Source: Glandiceps talaboti (Eukaryota > Hemichordata > Enteropneusta > Spengelidae). Taken from it: a stretch of DNA of 60,000 nucleotides. Location: NCBI RefSeq assembly GCF_964340395.1, contig NC_135551.1, positions 29,506,455-29,566,454 on the forward strand. The letters are read 5' to 3'. A program made the position numbers and the translations under genes. Below the pieces are notes generated by a model, which was not told where the DNA came from, searched no databases, and saw only the letters and a program-made list of their open reading frames with translations. The first letter of the stretch is position 1; each line of letters opens with the position of its first letter. Positions 34,590 to 60,000 of the stretch are shown here, piece after piece.

Positions 34590-36506
34590 CAACCTGAATG
34601 CATGGCCAACAGTCATTCCAACTAATCTTTGCAAATATTACATTCTTTGCACAGGAGAGAAGAGTGACAAATACCCAGATGAGCCCATCGATCATATGTG
34701 CATAATTATGGCATTATTTGCATATTTTCGGTTGATATAAATAAATAAATGACAATGAAAGGTTGAAAACACTGCAATTGATGTCATAATCTTGTCAGCT
34801 TCATCATATTTTACTCTTTAGTAATAATTCTGATCATCAATTTACTGTCAGAGAGGAATCTTTCAGAACAAAGTTTGGGTTGTGCAATGTGCCAACAGAG
34901 CCAACATGTCATCCTTCCAATACAGCTGAATTCAAAGCTCCTTGACTATCAACAGACACCAATCAGAAAATAGTGGTGTGTCTCAAAATAATTTACTCAA
35001 ATATCTTTTCTTTTTGATGAGAATTTCTAAAGCACTTGGTCCCTTTTTCTCTGACAAAATATCCCTCCAAACACACCTACCTCTACCTTTTAAGCAACAA
35101 TAGTCCAGTCTGTATGTTTTTTTGGTTTTTTTACAGACTATTCCATTTTCAGTAAGTGGCAACCATTCATCATTTCCCTAAAAGATACTAAAAACACAGT
35201 TGTAGTACCGGTAAATGAACAAAATTTTCATGCCACGCTTTCTAACCTCAGTTTTCTGTATTTTCTGCTCCAAGGGACCAACATTTGACAACAACTGATT
35301 CAGTATTTACATGTTTGTGGTGAAATGTGAAAAGATTTCATAGACAAATCATAATGAATAAATTTAAATATAAATTTATAGTCTTGTCTTCAAACCTTCA
35401 CATCTCCAGTTCATGCCAAAATTTCATACTTTTATCACTTTGTGGCACATTTCAACCCAATTTTTGTGTGAAATCACAGCATTACATGTAACTCACATTT
35501 TGTAAAAAATTAAAAATTTGTGTCAATATTTTCCTGCCAAAATTAATTGAACTAAAATGTTTGTTCATTTTGTTAATTTTTGGCACAAATCCAACTTAAT
35601 TTTGGAGTGGAATCATAGAAAATGTATTTAATTTTTAATTGATTCTAAAATTGAGATAAAAGTGATAACATTTACAGACATTTTAATGAAATTGAAAAGT
35701 TCATATTTCTCAGATGGCCGGTTATGAAGCAGGGTAATTGCCTGGATGCCAATATTCTACTTCACCAACCTCCTTTACATGATACAATAAATAAAAACCA
35801 AGAAACACTATACAAGATTTAATACTCTGTACAAATAAATATATTAGATGATAATGACAGAACTGACAATGAAGTGTTTAAGTTGTTGGCCATACATGTT
35901 GTAAACATATAACTTTATAATTAAACTGAAAACTCTTTTTTTCGTCAGAATCATCTTCACTCCACAATTAGTACAATAAAATGACAATAAAATGAAGTAC
36001 ACAACTAGACTGAAATACAAAATATTCAATTTGTAGTCACCTTTCCACAAAAATAATCATGTATCTTACATAAATTAAATTATCTAAATGTTCTGTTTCA
36101 CATCCTCCATGTTTTGTGGTACATCAGAGTGATGATTTGTCAACATGGTCAATCTCTCTAAGTTTCACAATTTTGACAAGACATCAAATTTTGTCCAAGA
36201 ATAGTGATATCCCTTCTGATCTAGGTCTCTGCTAATCACTTTCATACAAGTACACAACCTGTCAGTTTTCTAACATCTGATTGTCTTCTGTAATACAACT
36301 ATAACCATTCTGTTCTTATTTTGGAAGATTTTGTCTATATTCCTCATTGTGTACAGGATTCGTAATGTTCTTTTCTAGACCTACCACTCACATTCTGTTT
36401 TTGAATTTTTTTACTCTTCCAACATCTCTTACTCTTCCAACATTTTTCGAGATCTACATCATTCTGTTGGTCTTTCTGTTCTATACTGACTACTGCATTC
36501 TGTAAG
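34590..36506. other. Gene-free stretch
   Basis: AT-rich DNA with short A/T runs. No gene, long repeat or conserved motif was recognised. Confidence 0.5.
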
Positions 36507-36990
36507 ATTCTTCTCTGGTCTCTGACACCATGGTCTGTATCTCTGACACCATGGTCTGTGTCTCTGACACCATGGTCTGTATCTCTGACACCATGGTCTG
36601 TATCTCTGACACCATGGTCTGTATCTCTGACACCATGGTCTGTGTCTCTGATACCATGGTCTGTGTCTCTGACACCATGGTCTGTGTCTCTGACACCATG
36701 GTCTGTGTCTCTGACACCATGGTCTGTATCTCTGACACCATGGTCTGTGTCTTTGACACCATGCTCTGATCTCTGACACCATGGTCTGTGTCTCTGACAC
36801 CATGGTCTGTATCTCTGACACCATGGTCTGTATCTCTGACACCATGGTCTGTGTCTCTGACACCATGGTCTGTATCTCTGACACCATGGTCTGTGTCTTT
36901 GACACCATGCTCTGATCTCTGACACCATGGTCTGTATCTCTGACACCATGGTCTGTGTCTCTGACACCACAGTCTTTGTCTCTGACATCA
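36507..36990. repeat. 21-bp minisatellite, about 22 copies
   Basis: Unit tctctgacaccatggtctgt plus one base (a or g). A variant block ctttgacaccatgctctgat occurs twice, 146 bp apart, showing that a group of seven units was duplicated. Because the unit is 21 bp all six frames can stay open; the 222- and 215-codon frames over it are artefacts. Confidence 0.95.
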
Positions 36991-38120
36991 TAGTTTAAGT
37001 CTCTGATTCTTAGGTCAAAGGTCAGACGAAGGGTTATATTTTTAAAACAGATCTCACAAATGATAATGAAACACTGCTTGTAGTCTAGTAAGTTCCATGT
37101 ACTGAGTTGACATACATGGTCATACATACAGTATCAAGGTGTACAAATATTGTAAATGGTTATTTTGTCAGATTTTTTATACCAATTTTCAAAATATATG
37201 CCAAGTTTGTTTATTTTTTTTTCACATTCTGTATAAGTCAGCCATAGTATGAGTTGACAAAAGCTTGGTTTCTGAACTAAAATATATACCAGCATAATGA
37301 GTTGATAAGCTATGTTCCTGAACTAAACAGAAAATACTGACAAGAACTTATTGTGTACCCATAATAATACACATCTAATGACAGCCTCAAAGATTTGACA
37401 TCATGGATCACAAAAGGTAAACTATGATCACATGGTTCATCAAAGTTATTCACACCACCCGTCAGATTTTGGAGTTGTTGTCACATTTATGGAAGTATCT
37501 CCAGATAAAAATATGTCAGAGAGATTGTAGCTTTTCATAAGTTATCATCCTGGAAAGATATAATCTGTGACGTTAATGTTTTTGTATTTGTTATCACAGT
37601 ATCGCAACGTAGCACAAAACTTTCACAATTTACAGATTTAACACCAATCATAATTGAAAGACAAATTGGTTTTTATCACAGGTTTGTTAGTTAGTTTACA
37701 AAATTGTTCGCTATAAGTTACACACATGTCATGGTTCCAGGCTTATAAAACTGTATGGTCATCACTGTAAGACACAAAAGGTAACTTCCAAAACAAAATT
37801 TAAGTTATGAGGTGGGACAGGAAACACAAACAAATTTCAGCTTTGCACCTTTAAAAGTATGATACAAGTGATGATAATTTTTCCAGAGTTTATCACAACT
37901 CGGTCACAATTTGTTATATGTAACAGCCAGACAATCGTAACATGTCAAAAATTGATAAATGACAGGTTATGCTATTTATTCCAACTTTCCATGGCTGTAC
38001 GATCACTCATACATAAGGATATGATGTTTTATTCCTAGTTTTCCATGTTCTTTATAAATCATGTCATATGGAACAGCCAGATCATCTTCACATGTCAACA
38101 ATTTTTAGTCATCAAGCTGT
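36991..38120. other. Gene-free stretch past the REV3L 3' end
   Basis: No gene is supported. A minus-strand AATAAA lies at 37975-37980 and could serve a longer REV3L transcript. Confidence 0.5.
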
Positions 38121-38126
38121 TTTATT
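38121..38126 (-). terminator. Probable REV3L polyadenylation signal
   Basis: AATAAA on the minus strand, about 330 nt past the REV3L stop codon and just after the 50-bp array. It would give a short 3' untranslated region that contains the array. Confidence 0.5.
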
Positions 38127-38139
38127 CCAAGTAATAGGT

Positions 38140-38428
38140 ACAGGAGATCAAGTTAGCATGCCACGCTTTCCATGACTGTACTGATAGGTACCGGATATCA
38201 AGTTAGCATGCCACACTTTCCATGACTGTACTGATAGGAACCGGATATCAAGTTAGCATGCCACACTTTCCATGACTGTACTGATAGGTACCGGATATCA
38301 AGTTAGCATGGCACACTTTCCATGACTGTACTGATAGGAACCGGATATCAAGTTAGCATGCCACGCTTTCCATGACTGTACTGATAGGAACCGGATATCA
38401 AGTTAGCATGCCACATTTTCCATGACCA
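38140..38428 (-). repeat. 50-bp minisatellite in the REV3L 3' region
   Basis: Six copies at 50-bp spacing (ccacrctttc at 38161, 38211, 38261, 38311, 38361, 38411). Each has catgactgtactgatagg and accggatatcaagttagcat. It starts about 25 bp past the stop codon, so it is likely transcribed. Confidence 0.95.
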
Positions 38429-38453
38429 AATTAACAGGTAGATGTATTTCTTC

Positions 38454-59743
<21,290 letters not shown>

Positions 59744-60000
59744 CTGGAATGGAAAAAGTATTAGAAAATTATAACTTTCCAATTTAGTGTTTTAAGTGAC
59801 TGGCATTTTCTAGTTTGTCTATTGGCACTGACTCTTATTTGACTATGAGCCTGTCTACAAAAGGAGGGGGGGGGTGTCATTGAAGTCACTTTAAATTCCT
59901 AGCTGTAGAAACGTTCCTATAACGAAAGTGGCATGTGGATAAGATTTAACTGATTGCATGATGTCATGACATGTTTCCATGGTGTCTGTTTCCATGACAT
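59744..60000. other. REV3L intron up to window edge
   Basis: No exon was recognised here. The next upstream REV3L exon must lie beyond the window; it has to end in phase 2. Confidence 0.6.

Noticed and set aside
36344-37127. Long frames of 215 and 222 codons on minus and others on plus
   Set aside because: They lie over the 21-bp array; a unit divisible by three without stops keeps frames open by chance.

Overview
This window is nuclear DNA from an animal. The genes have introns with GT/AG boundaries, the noncoding DNA is AT-rich, the large noncoding stretches are full of microsatellites and 20-80 bp tandem repeats, and there are several 5'-truncated non-LTR retrotransposon (LINE) remnants. 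The protein set (REV3L, MFSD9, a 14-3-3) is shared by animals. The repeat style suggests a marine invertebrate (deuterostome or lophotrochozoan), but I cannot name the species from the sequence alone.

Layout. 1-13,486: no convincing gene; microsatellites, minisatellites, LINE 3' ends and a dispersed repeat module. 13,487-19,147 (minus): a complete six-exon MFSD9-like major facilitator transporter (413 aa). 19,148-19,382: a compact, CpG-containing head-to-head promoter. 19,383-20,153 (plus): an intronless 14-3-3 gene, closest to the epsilon type. 20,154-38,450: about 18 kb without a gene, holding a 2.2 kb minisatellite of 63-bp units, three LINE remnants and smaller arrays. 38,454-59,743 (minus): 21 consecutive exons of REV3L, the catalytic subunit of the translesion DNA polymerase zeta, from a conserved patch upstream of the giant exon to the stop codon. 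The N-terminal exons lie beyond the right edge. Every exon junction was checked by reading phase, and all join in frame.

Functionally the three genes are unrelated. REV3L extends DNA synthesis past damaged bases, MFSD9 is a predicted 12-helix transporter of unknown substrate, and 14-3-3 binds phosphorylated proteins.

The most unusual feature is recurrent: at five exon/intron boundaries (two in MFSD9, three in REV3L) a piece of exon with its splice site has been copied into a tandem array inside the neighbouring intron. The array beside REV3L exon X15 repeats the exon end that encodes the catalytic YGDTD motif, with its donor site, three times. The one beside X17 has lost its donor GT in the amplified copies. 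The MFSD9 exon 5 duplication would add 16 residues in frame. REV3L here also carries a long S/Y/G/Q-rich low-complexity segment and a histone-H1-like SPxK repeat that I do not recall from the human protein.
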